A stretch of 64,000 nt of DNA from an archaeon (GTDB lineage: Archaea > Thermoproteota > Nitrososphaeria > Nitrososphaerales > JACAEJ01). Positions 44,380-53,186 of this stretch are shown here, piece by piece. Location of the stretch: contig JACGUK010000005.1 in assembly GCA_024256265.1 (NCBI GenBank), forward strand, positions 62,001 to 126,000. The letters run 5' to 3'. Below the pieces are notes generated by a model, which saw only the letters and a list, made by a program, of their open reading frames with translations, did no database searches and was not told where the DNA came from. A program made the position numbers and the translations under genes. Each line of letters opens with the position of its first letter. Positions within the stretch are counted from its first letter, which is position 1.

Positions 44380-45024
44380 ATGCTCTTAGAGCTCTCGATC
44401 TTATTCTTTTCTTCTCTTATAATAGGCTACTCTGGAGCATTGATGCCAGGACCAGTTCTTATAGTTACCATAAATGAGGCTACGAAAAGAGGTTTCAAGT
44501 CTGGCTTTTATGTCCCTATAGGTCATGCTTTGCTCGAACTTATCTTAGTAGTCCTCCTTACCCTTGGCTTGGCTGAAGTCTTATCTTTAAAGCCTATTGT
44601 TGCTCTTATAGGTCTCTTAGGAGGAATATTCTTATCTTGGATGGCATACAATATATTAAGAGACACTTTAAGGAGAAAGATTTCTTTAAGCTTTGATATT
44701 AAATCGAATGACCATAAAATGGGCTCTATGGCATTAGGAATCTTCACAAGCTTATTCAATCCCTACTGGCTCATATGGTGGGTATCTGTCGGGCTGTCTC
44801 TCCTGCTTTGGTCTCTTGAATTTGGCATTATCGGTGTTGTAGCATTCTACTTTGGTCATATTTTGTCCGATATAAGCTGGTATGGCTCAGTTTCTTTTGC
44901 TATGGCTCGTGGCAAGAGGTTTATGAGTGAGAGAGTTTATAGGGCTATTCTCATATTTTGTGGAGCTACGCTGATATTCTTCAGCATCTTTTTCATCCAA
45001 TTTGGGTTAAATTCTCTCTTATAA
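44380..45024 (+). CDS. LysE-family exporter
   Basis: A 214-residue membrane protein with about six helices; YSGALMPGPVLIVTINEATKRGF at residues 20-42 is the LysE/RhtB signature region. It probably exports an amino acid or metabolite. It precedes the cyclo-ligase-like gene by 25 bases and may share its transcript. Confidence 0.82.
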   Translation: MLLELSILFFSSLIIGYSGALMPGPVLIVTINEATKRGFKSGFYVPIGHALLELILVVLLTLGLAEVLSLKPIVALIGLLGGIFLSWMAYNILRDTLRRKISLSFDIKSNDHKMGSMALGIFTSLFNPYWLIWWVSVGLSLLLWSLEFGIIGVVAFYFGHILSDISWYGSVSFAMARGKRFMSERVYRAILIFCGATLIFFSIFFIQFGLNSLL

Positions 45025-45049
45025 GATTCAAAAGTAGGAGAGTATTTGC

Positions 45050-45676
45050 ATGAAATTTGATGAAATCTCCATAAAGAAGCAAGAGATTCGTGAGAGGATC
45101 TGGTTAGAGATGGAGAGAAAAGAAATAGCAACCTTTCCCTTACCATGCTTTGGGCGTATACCAAACTTTAAGGGCGCTGAAGTTGCTGCATTAAAACTTC
45201 GAAGCATTGATGAGTATAAAGATGCTTCTTCTATAATGGTAGGTCCAGACTCTCCTCAAGCACCTGTTAGAAGAATAGCCTTGCTCGATGGCAAATTACT
45301 GGTCATGCCTACTCCTGGTTTAAAATCTGGCTATTTGATAATAAGACCTGAGAGAGTAAAGGATAAAGAGAAAGAGGCTAGCACTATAAGAGGCGCCTTC
45401 AAGCATGGGGAATTGACCAACGCTCCTCCATCTTTAGATTTGATCGTCGAGGGCTCTGTGGCTGTAGATTTAGATGGATATAGACTAGGTAAAGGGAAAG
45501 GCTTTGGAGATAGAGAGATATCCTTGGCTGAAGATATAGCCAAGAAAAGAATTATTGTAATAACTACAGTTCATGATACACAAATATTAGATTTCGTGCC
45601 AAGAGAGGAGCATGATAAGAGAGTTGATATAATAATCACTCCAACTAAGATCATCAGAATTCATCCAAAGACCTAA
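45050..45676 (+). CDS. 5-formyltetrahydrofolate cyclo-ligase-like protein
   Basis: A 208-residue protein with the archaeal 5-FCL-like pattern: KQEIRERIWLEMERKEIATFP, MVGPDSPQAPVRRIALLDGK, LIVEGSVAVDLDGYRLGKGKGFGDREI. The GKGKGFGD motif is the phosphate-binding loop. Archaeal members are thought to work on a pterin or similar substrate, as folate is often absent; the true substrate is unknown. ATG 45050 has GGAG upstream. Confidence 0.8.
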   Translation: MKFDEISIKKQEIRERIWLEMERKEIATFPLPCFGRIPNFKGAEVAALKLRSIDEYKDASSIMVGPDSPQAPVRRIALLDGKLLVMPTPGLKSGYLIIRPERVKDKEKEASTIRGAFKHGELTNAPPSLDLIVEGSVAVDLDGYRLGKGKGFGDREISLAEDIAKKRIIVITTVHDTQILDFVPREEHDKRVDIIITPTKIIRIHPKT

Positions 45677-45696
45677 TAACCATTTAATTGATTAAG

Positions 45697-46380
45697 ATGA
45701 AAGATATGAATTTAAAGGCAGTTCTTTTTGATTTTGATGGCACTATAGTTGATCTTAATTTTAAATATGCAGAATCCCGCATGGCTATTTTCGAAGTTCT
45801 AAAAGGGTTAGGCTTTGATACATCGGTTTTTTCTTTACGTGATAATGCCCAAACTATCTTGGAAAAGGTTGAGAAGCAGATAATAGAAAAATCAATGAGT
45901 GTAAAATTATCTGAGATCAAGGATAAGATTTGGTCTATCATAGATGAATTCGAGATAGAGGCTGTTAATGCTTCTGAATTGTTAAAGGAAACAAAATCTA
46001 TCCTAAAGTTCTTATCAGAAAAAGAAATCAAAAAAGGTTTGGTTACCAACAGTGGGAGAAAAGCTGTTCAGCTTGCTTTGATAAAGCATGACTTAGAGCA
46101 TGGTTTTGATGTTATAGTAACGAGAGACGAAGTCGATAAGTTAAAGCCTTACGGTGATGGGATAAGATTGGCTTTAAGAATAATTAATGTCCAGATTGAA
46201 AATGCTATATATGTAGGAGATAGCATCAACGATGTTCTTGCTGCTAAAGATGCAAATGTATGCTCTATAGCAATAAACAGATGGCCTTACTATATTGAAA
46301 AATTAAGGAAATTATCGCCTGATTGTACTGTCAACTCTTTAAGTGAAACCACGAATTTGTTAAAGCAATTAATAGATTGA
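45697..46380 (+). CDS. HAD-superfamily phosphatase
   Basis: About 227 residues. HAD motif I is FDFDGTIVD, motif II LVTNSGRK, motif III the Lys in DKLKPYGDG, motif IV YVGDSINDVLAAK. The long helical cap after motif I is of the phosphoglycolate phosphatase type. A close paralogue lies at 59141-59833 in this window. It converges with the DUF99 gene. Substrate unknown. Confidence 0.83.
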   Translation: MKDMNLKAVLFDFDGTIVDLNFKYAESRMAIFEVLKGLGFDTSVFSLRDNAQTILEKVEKQIIEKSMSVKLSEIKDKIWSIIDEFEIEAVNASELLKETKSILKFLSEKEIKKGLVTNSGRKAVQLALIKHDLEHGFDVIVTRDEVDKLKPYGDGIRLALRIINVQIENAIYVGDSINDVLAAKDANVCSIAINRWPYYIEKLRKLSPDCTVNSLSETTNLLKQLID

Positions 46381-46382
46381 AC

Positions 46383-46967
46383 TTAAATCTTGATAGTATC
46401 TGAAGCAATTTTTGCTCTAGCCAATAGCCTTGCTAACCTTATAGGCTCTGGTATGGCGCCTTGAATAGTAAACTTATCGAGTATTTTTTTAGAAATCTCT
46501 AAAGAAATTCTGTAAGGTCTAACGTAGACTATATAATTCGTATGAAGTTTTACAGCTTCTCTTGCACCAAGCTTATTATAAGCTGATAATTTCTTCTCCC
46601 AAGAGTCTGGGAAATGATGCTTTATATGAGGCTCAAGTCCCTCAGACTCCTCAAATGTTACGCTTATTATTGGCGTATTTGTCCTAGCTCCTAAAGAGTC
46701 TATATCGATGATGTTATACATGCTTATAACGCTCCCCCCTAGCATGATTACGTTGATATCATTCCTATTCAGTTTTTGAAACATATTCACAATTTCGTCT
46801 GTTGCATCATCGCCTCCTATCTCTGCACTCCCAAAGATGAAGCCATCTATGATCATATCACTTCTCATCACTATGCCTGCCAACACTGATCTTTTACTCT
46901 GACTCTTTTTAAAGCTCTCAGCTATTCCTAAAGCTCTAATGCCCTTCTTCTCAACATGGATGTGCAT
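46383..46967 (-). CDS. DUF99 family protein (endonuclease V-like fold)
   Basis: A 194-residue protein with the DUF99 layout: GIRALGIAESFKKSQ, LAGIVMRSDMIIDGFIFG, INVIMLGGSVISMYNIIDID and IPIISVTFEES-like segments. DUF99 is distantly related to endonuclease V, with unproven activity. It converges with the HAD gene two bases away. Confidence 0.8.
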   Translation of the reverse strand: MHIHVEKKGIRALGIAESFKKSQSKRSVLAGIVMRSDMIIDGFIFGSAEIGGDDATDEIVNMFQKLNRNDINVIMLGGSVISMYNIIDIDSLGARTNTPIISVTFEESEGLEPHIKHHFPDSWEKKLSAYNKLGAREAVKLHTNYIVYVRPYRISLEISKKILDKFTIQGAIPEPIRLARLLARAKIASDTIKI

Positions 46968-47054
46968 GACCTTAAAATATCTTTGAAATAGGGATTTAAT
47001 AAAACTGACTAAAGCTTATAAGAGAAAAATTCCTTTAATTAATTGAATGAGAAT

Positions 47055-47462
47055 ATGGCAACAGAAGAAAGACCTACAGCAGCCTTCACTTTATCGATAA
47101 TAGGCGTTGCCTTCCAATTTGTAGCTGGGCTCTTCTTAGTCTTTGTAATGTTCACTTTTCCTTACACTATTAATAACGGACACACGGGTCCCGGCATGAT
47201 GATGCCTGTCATGATGTTCAGTCCTGTGTTTGGGTTTGGTATCTTCTGGTTAATTCTCGCTATACTAATAATAGCCATTGGTTTGTATGGAGCTCTTTTG
47301 ATGAATAGCTCTGATTTGAGTAGGGTTAGGACAGGTTCCACTCTAGTACTTATAGCATCCATTTTAGCCTTTCCAGTCGTGTGGGGCTTCATAGTAGGAT
47401 CACTACTCATGTTCATAGGAAGCATTCTAGGTCTTACTTGGCAACCTATAAAGAAAGGTTAA
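47055..47462 (+). CDS. Four-helix membrane protein, unknown
   Basis: About 135 residues with four hydrophobic helices (20-40, 65-90, 100-130) and a His/Met-rich loop (GHTGPGMMMPVMM) that might bind metal. ATG 47055 is preferred over TTG 47043. It converges with the padR gene four bases away. The family is not recognised with certainty. Confidence 0.55.
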   Translation: MATEERPTAAFTLSIIGVAFQFVAGLFLVFVMFTFPYTINNGHTGPGMMMPVMMFSPVFGFGIFWLILAILIIAIGLYGALLMNSSDLSRVRTGSTLVLIASILAFPVVWGFIVGSLLMFIGSILGLTWQPIKKG

Positions 47463-47466
47463 TTTT

Positions 47467-47841
47467 CTAATAAGTTTTAGGTTGTTCATGAGTTTGTAAG
47501 AATGTAGCTCTTGATGTAATCTTCATGTATTCTAAAGAGAGAGATCGGCATAAAACTTCTCCTTTATTTGTTAGCTTATAAAGCTTCTTTCTGCCTAAAT
47601 CCATTCCTTCTATTAACCCCATACGCTCAAGACCATCCAACATAGGGTATAAAGTGCCAGGGCTGAGTAAAACTTCAAAGTTTCTGTAAACGTAACCAAT
47701 AAGATCATAGCCACTCATCTCTCTTTCTTTTAAAATTGTCAGGATTAAAAGGTCTAGCAAACCTTTTACGTACTTTCCCCTAGCCTTCTTTATCACTCTC
47801 CATTCGCTATACGATGGATCCATAGCATTTGCGATATACAT
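47467..47841 (-). CDS. PadR-family transcriptional regulator
   Basis: A 124-residue winged-helix repressor: GLLDLLILTILKEREMSGYDLIGYV and LLSPGTLYPMLDGLERMGLIEG are the PadR core, with a short C-terminal dimer helix. Regulated genes are often neighbours; here the membrane protein gene converges with it, so the target may be itself. An imperfect palindrome lies 50-65 bases upstream. Confidence 0.82.
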   Translation of the reverse strand: MYIANAMDPSYSEWRVIKKARGKYVKGLLDLLILTILKEREMSGYDLIGYVYRNFEVLLSPGTLYPMLDGLERMGLIEGMDLGRKKLYKLTNKGEVLCRSLSLEYMKITSRATFLQTHEQPKTY

Positions 47842-47890
47842 GATTCTATATTAAATATATAAGTATTATTAAATTTTTCGATCGATATAC

Positions 47891-47905
47891 GAGTATATAT
47901 ACCTC
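47891..47905. promoter_or_regulatory. Imperfect palindrome upstream of padR
   Basis: GAGTATATATACCTC has a perfect GTATATATAC core with near-symmetric flanks. It lies in the promoter region of padR and could be an autoregulatory operator or simply a TATA-rich promoter. Confidence 0.25.
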
Positions 47906-48002
47906 TATACTTATTGTTCAAAAGGGAATTTAATATAGGAATCTATTTCGATCAAAGTATTGAATAAAATATTTGTTAATTGTTAAAAATATTAATTCAA
48001 TC

Positions 48003-48266
48003 ATGCCTTCTATCAAAAAGAGGGAGCATCAAATATCATGTCCGATATTTAACGCTAAAGAACGATCAGTAATCCAGATATTCAAGAAGATCGATGAAGT
48101 AAAGAGTATCGATGAGAAAGCAAAGAATGCTAAAATTTTGCTCCAAAAGACGGAAAGCCTTCTTTCTTGCCCATATTATGAAAGGAAGAACCTAGATTGC
48201 AAGTACTGCAAAAAATTATTTATTTTGCGCAAAAAGACAGCTGAGCTTTTAATCACTCAAGCATGA
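48003..48266 (+). CDS. Small cysteine-bearing protein, unknown
   Basis: An 87-residue basic protein with four cysteines (C13, C56, C66, C69); the last three in CPYYERKNLDCKYCKK suggest a metal site. The middle is helical and charged. ATG 48003 is preferred over TTG 47973. Its 3' end overlaps the convergent editing-domain gene by 14 bases. Not recognised. Confidence 0.45.
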   Translation: MPSIKKREHQISCPIFNAKERSVIQIFKKIDEVKSIDEKAKNAKILLQKTESLLSCPYYERKNLDCKYCKKLFILRKKTAELLITQA

Positions 48267-48681
48267 CTTTACGTGATACTTTAGACACAGGATGGCTTTT
48301 GACACATAATTCGAACTTGTCTCTCCAACCAAAAGGTGTTTTTAAAACATTATAATTCTTAGAATGAAGATGAAGCTTTATGTCTTCTATTATTCTCTTC
48401 GCTGTGTGTGGAGATGATAGATCGTCTGATAGATGAGCAAAAGAGTGCAAAACAATGTTCTTCTCTTTAACTTGCTTTGCTATATCGACTATCTCTTCCA
48501 CGGATTTTTTGACAACTTTTGTAGGGTCTTTTTCATCAACTTTTTCTGAGCTGATAAAAACTACAAGAACGGATTCGCCAACTTTTCCGCTCATCTCTTC
48601 CTCATCGACTTCCTCTGAAAGGCGAGTTCTCTCAACTACTTCATACCTAAAATAGTCGCAATGGAGCATGAGTAGCCTCAA
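48253..48681 (-). CDS. Stand-alone ThrRS-type editing domain
   Basis: A 142-residue protein matching the N-terminal D-aminoacyl-deacylase-like editing domain of archaeal threonyl-tRNA synthetase: MRLLMLHCDYFRYEVVERT, VLVVFISSEKVDEKD, NIVLHSFAHLSDDLSSP and LKTPFGWRDKFELCVKSHPVS. Catalytic ThrRS parts are absent. It probably hydrolyses Ser-tRNA(Thr) in trans, as in archaea with split ThrRS genes. Confidence 0.82.
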   Translation of the reverse strand: MRLLMLHCDYFRYEVVERTRLSEEVDEEEMSGKVGESVLVVFISSEKVDEKDPTKVVKKSVEEIVDIAKQVKEKNIVLHSFAHLSDDLSSPHTAKRIIEDIKLHLHSKNYNVLKTPFGWRDKFELCVKSHPVSKVSRKVMLE

Positions 48682-48888
48682 TTCGATACCTTCTTACCTA
48701 AACGGTGTTATAAAATAGTTATTTAACTTTAGGGTTATTAAAATTAAATCTCTTCAATGAATAACTTTTGAACTCTATCCCCTTTTTGTTGATATACTGC
48801 TTATCGAATTTAACTATAGTTGGTATCGATTAGATTCAATAATGTGAAAATTATGGTTGCATGTAATCCATCAAAGCTAGATGTCAAA

Positions 48889-48904
48889 TTAGTCAATTGA
48901 CTAA
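48889..48904. promoter_or_regulatory. 16-bp perfect palindrome upstream of the decarboxylase gene
   Basis: TTAGTCAATTGACTAA is perfectly symmetric and lies directly before a TATA-like stretch (AATGTATAG) and 70 bases before the decarboxylase start. This is a likely dimeric regulator site. The rest of the 290-base gap 48682-48973 shows no gene. Confidence 0.5.
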
Positions 48905-48933
48905 AAATGTATAGTGAAATTTTAAGGAGGATA

Positions 48934-48957
48934 ATGTTTTTAAGCAAAAATCTATAA
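48934..48957 (+). other. Seven-codon mini-ORF with strong Shine-Dalgarno
   Basis: AAGGAGGA at 48924-48931 precedes ATG 48934, which opens MFLSKNL and a TAA, ending 16 bases before the decarboxylase start. It is in a different frame from that gene. It may be a translated leader, or the site may simply recruit ribosomes for the downstream start. Confidence 0.3.
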
Positions 48958-48973
48958 AGTATGCCCCAAAGAA

Positions 48974-50299
48974 ATGGTTGAAGTCGCTTATCATTATCTT
49001 CCGAAAATAGAGGTTTCAATTCCTATCATTGATGAGCAAATCCTTTACGATCTAGCCAAAAAATACGGCACTCCTTACTTTCTTATAGATGAGGCTACGC
49101 TCCGCTCGAAATTAAGGGAATTGGTAGATGGGTTTAAAGATTTCTCCAGTAAAGTCAGAGTCGCCTTTTCTATGAAGGCTAACTTTAACCCTGCTGTCAT
49201 AAAGACCTTCGTCTCCGAGAATACTTTCTTTGACGTTACATCAATAGGCGAATTATTCTTCTACTTAAAGTGTGGAGGAGCAACTGAAAACGTAATTTAC
49301 ACGAGTGTCACTGAGACTGAAGAGGAGTTTTGTGAAGCACTAGAAAAAGGCGTTGGGCTTATAGTGGTCGGCTCATTCAATGGTCTTTTAAACTTGATCG
49401 ATGCTGCCTCAAAGAAAGAAATGATGCCGAAAGTAATGATTCGAGTCAATCCTGAAGTAGGCGTGAAAGCTGAAGTAAGGGCATCATATAGATATGGTAA
49501 ATTTGGAGTTCCTTTTAACAGTCCTACTTCAGACAGTGCTGTGAATTTGCTAAGAAAGATCCTTAATACCAAGAACTTAATCTTCGAGGGCTTTCACTTT
49601 CATCTAGGTTCTCAGATAGAGAATCCTATATGCTTTGTCAACGCTTTAGAGAAGTTAGAAGCATTTGTTCTAAAAATGCGTAAAGAGTTCCCTGACCTAC
49701 ATGTAAAGATCATAGACATTGGTGGTGGCACTCCTGTATCATATGGCAGTCCTGTACCTAGCCCAGCAGAAATCGGTAGTATTGTGACTAAAAAACTCAA
49801 TGCAATGATTCAGAGTCTTGGGGATCAGTTCATGCTTATTGTTGAGAGTGGAAGGTTTCTATCTGCTGAAGCTTGTATGTTAGTTTCAAAAATAGTAAAC
49901 TCAAAAGTCTATGGGGGACAGAAGTTCATCTTCGTTGATGCTGGCTATCACTTACTTTTAGATGCTGCTCTGCTTCGCCAAGAATATCCTCAGGAAGTTG
50001 TGCCTTATACAGAGAATACAGATAACCTCAAGATCAATCTTGCAGGTAGATTATGTGATACTTATGACGTCTTTCCTTTATCTCCTGCATCTAAGCTCTC
50101 AGGGGCTGAACCAGGCAAGCTAATAATGTTTAGAAATGTTGGTGCCTATTCCATAGTCTTCAATATGCCCTTCCATTGTCAGACAAAGCCTCCTATATTG
50201 TTGAGGAGAATGAATGGTGAATTCGTATTGGTCAGAAAAAGTGAAACTATAGAGGAGCTTTTTGAAGAGGAAGGCGGCAACACTAACACTGAAGCCTAA
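48974..50299 (+). CDS. PLP-dependent decarboxylase, DAP/ornithine fold type III
   Basis: A 441-residue alanine-racemase-fold decarboxylase. The PLP lysine is in VAFSMKANFNP; HFHLGSQI, DIGGGTPV and VESGRFLSAEA follow, as in LysA. The substrate loop from the partner subunit reads RLCDTYDVFP, closer to the CD..D of ornithine decarboxylases than the CESGD of diaminopimelate decarboxylases. So the substrate could be ornithine, diaminopimelate or a polyamine intermediate. A palindrome and a mini-ORF lie upstream. Confidence 0.8.
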   Translation: MVEVAYHYLPKIEVSIPIIDEQILYDLAKKYGTPYFLIDEATLRSKLRELVDGFKDFSSKVRVAFSMKANFNPAVIKTFVSENTFFDVTSIGELFFYLKCGGATENVIYTSVTETEEEFCEALEKGVGLIVVGSFNGLLNLIDAASKKEMMPKVMIRVNPEVGVKAEVRASYRYGKFGVPFNSPTSDSAVNLLRKILNTKNLIFEGFHFHLGSQIENPICFVNALEKLEAFVLKMRKEFPDLHVKIIDIGGGTPVSYGSPVPSPAEIGSIVTKKLNAMIQSLGDQFMLIVESGRFLSAEACMLVSKIVNSKVYGGQKFIFVDAGYHLLLDAALLRQEYPQEVVPYTENTDNLKINLAGRLCDTYDVFPLSPASKLSGAEPGKLIMFRNVGAYSIVFNMPFHCQTKPPILLRRMNGEFVLVRKSETIEELFEEEGGNTNTEA

Positions 50300-50374
50300 C
50301 TTAGCTTATCACATTATTTTTTCTATTTTAAACAGATTAATTAGGAAGTTAAAAAAATAGAGATTAAACTAGAG

Positions 50375-51640
50375 TCACTTTCTTGCTAAAGATATCATCA
50401 AAGGTAGAACTTTCATACCCATTAAAGTCTTTAAGCTACCCTTAGATGCCTCCTTCTCTGTAAACCTGCATGTACCATCTTTGATTATATTACTTCCAGA
50501 TATGAGCAATGGCACTGGATCTGCACTATGGTTCTTGATCTGACAGGGTGTTGAATGATCTGCAGATACAGCAATTATAACTTCATTTAAATTGATGAGT
50601 TTTAACAAATTTCCAAAGAACCTTGAGTCAATATCTTCTATCACTTTCTTCTTCAGAATAGCATCTCCATCATGTCCAGGCTCATCAGGTCCCTTTATGT
50701 GCACATAAATACAATCATAATTCTCTAGAGATTCAGTAATCTTTTTCGCTTTGATTTCATAATCTTTAATCCCACCGGCTTCAACCTCTGCCATACCTGT
50801 TAGCCTAGCTATACCTCTCTCTACAGGCATATCTAATAAACATGCAAACTTTAAGCCGTACTTCTCATTAAGTCTTTTAAGCTTAGGTAAAGAATTACCT
50901 GCATCTCTTAATAATATAGCATTAGCAGGCTTCTTGCCAGATCTTTCTCTAGATAAATTTACAGGATGATTCATCAAAATTTCTATCGATTTTTCAGTGA
51001 ATTCATTGATTAGATCGGCAGAAAGCTTTGTCTCAAATCTATCATCTAATGCTTTAACTTTCTGTAACTTTAAAACTCCCTTCTCTGCCTTTGCAACTCC
51101 AACACCTTTTAACCTTGAGTATGCTGGATCTGAGTTGGATGCATTTGATGATAGTGCTATACCTTCTGCTCTTATCGATAAAACTGCTCTATGGGCTACA
51201 GTTGATACAAATTCAAAGGAAGTCTTTGGGTAAGATAGTTTTACTTGCTTATTGATAGATTCTGCAAGTACTTTTGCTTCTTCGCTTGATAGATCTCTCC
51301 CAGCCCTTCTATCCAATATGATCATATCTTTATCAATAGTTGCAAAATTAGCCCTTAAAGCAAGGTCTCCATCTTTAAAATGAACTCCTGAGCCAATAAC
51401 CTCTATAACTCCCCTTCCAGCGTAACCTTCTTTGAATTCATAGCCGAGCATATGAAAGACAGCTATATCTGATTCAGGCGAGATATCTTTACCCACAGGG
51501 TAGACAAGACCGCTTATACCTTTTCTAGCTAAAGAGTCCAAATGTGGTGTATAAGCTGCCTCAAGAGGTGTAACATAATTTAACCTAGGATCAGGTCTAT
51601 CACCTACACCATCAAGCAGAACATAAATCATTTTGCTCAT
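50375..51640 (-). CDS. apgM: Archaeal cofactor-independent phosphoglycerate mutase
   Basis: A 421-residue alkaline-phosphatase superfamily enzyme of the archaeal ApgM type: YVLLDGVGDRPDP (metal Asp), DISPESDIAVFHMLGY (nucleophile Ser region), and VHIKGPDEPGHDGD, VSADHSTPC metal ligands. It interconverts 3- and 2-phosphoglycerate, connecting the RuBisCO product in this window to lower glycolysis. It is followed on the same strand by no gene; the GH57 gene lies 18 bases upstream and may share its transcript. Confidence 0.88.
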   Translation of the reverse strand: MSKMIYVLLDGVGDRPDPRLNYVTPLEAAYTPHLDSLARKGISGLVYPVGKDISPESDIAVFHMLGYEFKEGYAGRGVIEVIGSGVHFKDGDLALRANFATIDKDMIILDRRAGRDLSSEEAKVLAESINKQVKLSYPKTSFEFVSTVAHRAVLSIRAEGIALSSNASNSDPAYSRLKGVGVAKAEKGVLKLQKVKALDDRFETKLSADLINEFTEKSIEILMNHPVNLSRERSGKKPANAILLRDAGNSLPKLKRLNEKYGLKFACLLDMPVERGIARLTGMAEVEAGGIKDYEIKAKKITESLENYDCIYVHIKGPDEPGHDGDAILKKKVIEDIDSRFFGNLLKLINLNEVIIAVSADHSTPCQIKNHSADPVPLLISGSNIIKDGTCRFTEKEASKGSLKTLMGMKVLPLMISLARK

Positions 51641-51658
51641 AACTTATCATCATTATTT

Positions 51659-52981
51659 TTAGCTATAAGACCCTGTTGAAGTTTGCTGAAGCTTTGACTT
51701 TCTTATTCTTTGAACTATAGTGGCTACTTTTCCTTCAAAATCTGTGTAAGCTGAATTAAATACAGAAAAGGCTTCAGCAGGGGAGCTGTAATGGCTATAA
51801 TATGGTTGCGTTAATTCTATATCTTCTTTAGTAGACATATAAAGGAGATGATCGCTCTGTTGAAAGAGCCTCCATATTTTTGTAATACCTGCATCATTAA
51901 TTTCTTTGATATAAGGCGCTAGGTTCAAAATTCTGTCAAAGCTTATCCTTTGCATGGAATTTTCTAACCATGGACTCGTATCATTCTTATCTGCCCATGA
52001 TATAGTCCTAACCTCTGGAACTATGATAGTTCCAGTTGATTGAACATCTCTTATGACTTCTGTTGGCATGCTCCATCTTAGATTGTCTTTTTTAGCTATC
52101 TCTATAGGCAAACGATTTAGAAATTCAAATATCCCTGTATCCTCAGGATTATATTCACCAAAAGTCTCTATCTCTAAAGCAATCAATATAACATCTCCAG
52201 GCGTAGCAGAAAGCCAATTACAATACTTTTCAGCTGTTAAAGGGAATTCATTCCATGTCTTTTTTGAGAATCTGAGCCTTACATCATTAGACAATTCTTT
52301 ATGTCTGAAGAGCAATTTAAGTCCCTTATCCCCTGACGAGGAATATACATAATTGGGATACTTCCACTCAAGAACATCATCTACCCCTTCTGTCAAGACG
52401 CCTTCATAACCAGTTTTCTCTACAGCTTTTGCCATAGAATCATTGTAAATAAGCTCAGTATTCTCAAAAACATTTGGTTCAATTCCAAACAATTTCTTCA
52501 TGAGTTCACGATGCTGTCTGACTTGTTCAATAAATTCCATCATATCGTCTGAGCAAAGGCTAGCCAATGAATGATAGTAATTCCCTCCAAGAATCTCTAC
52601 ATGCTTTGTGGCAACCAGCTTTCTCAAAAGCTCTATCAATTCAGGCTTGTACTTTATTACATTTTCAACAAAAAGCCCGCTTAAACAAAGAGATAGTTTA
52701 AAGGGCTTTTCCGATTTTTCAGTAGAATTTATCATTTCCAGTAAAGTATTAAGAGTTGGATTGTAGCATTTATTCAAGAACTTAGTAAAAACTTCTTGGT
52801 TCAGCTTATCATCAAAGTACCTATCCATTAAAGATGCTCCTTCTGCCATCCTTTTTGCTCTCTCATAAGGAAAGGCTCTGTTGAGCCTTGTAGGTTGATG
52901 AATATTCAAAGAAAGGCAAATATGCTTACTATTCACATAAGTATCTTTTACTTGCTCTTCTGAATTGATCAAGCTCTTCAT
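51659..52981 (-). CDS. Glycoside hydrolase family 57 protein
   Basis: A 440-residue GH57-type enzyme. Motifs: SLNIHQPTRL near residue 25, GNYYHSLASLCS, VFENTELIYND (Glu nucleophile region), ALEIETFGEY (Asp/Glu acid region) and SWADKND. This layout is typical of alpha-amylase-like GH57 enzymes acting on intracellular alpha-glucan. No signal peptide is present. It is likely co-transcribed with apgM. Confidence 0.8.
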   Translation of the reverse strand: MKSLINSEEQVKDTYVNSKHICLSLNIHQPTRLNRAFPYERAKRMAEGASLMDRYFDDKLNQEVFTKFLNKCYNPTLNTLLEMINSTEKSEKPFKLSLCLSGLFVENVIKYKPELIELLRKLVATKHVEILGGNYYHSLASLCSDDMMEFIEQVRQHRELMKKLFGIEPNVFENTELIYNDSMAKAVEKTGYEGVLTEGVDDVLEWKYPNYVYSSSGDKGLKLLFRHKELSNDVRLRFSKKTWNEFPLTAEKYCNWLSATPGDVILIALEIETFGEYNPEDTGIFEFLNRLPIEIAKKDNLRWSMPTEVIRDVQSTGTIIVPEVRTISWADKNDTSPWLENSMQRISFDRILNLAPYIKEINDAGITKIWRLFQQSDHLLYMSTKEDIELTQPYYSHYSSPAEAFSVFNSAYTDFEGKVATIVQRIRKSKLQQTSTGSYS

Positions 52982-53186
52982 CCGATAGTAGATGCTTAAT
53001 CGCCTTTATAAGCATACAAGCTCTAGAGCTCATAGGAATTTGTCTAAACATATATTTCTTCTCTTATCATCTTACACTCTTTTTCATAATCTTCATCAAT
53101 GCATTCAATTAAGTATCCACGATTTTGTTATTTTGCAATCCATAAAGACTATTAATCTTTATACATAAAATAAGTAAAGATAAGGC

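Noticed and set aside
53000..53150. Minus-strand coding remnant or sRNA upstream of the GH57 gene
   Set aside because: Only about 23 open codons without a start, and no D box.
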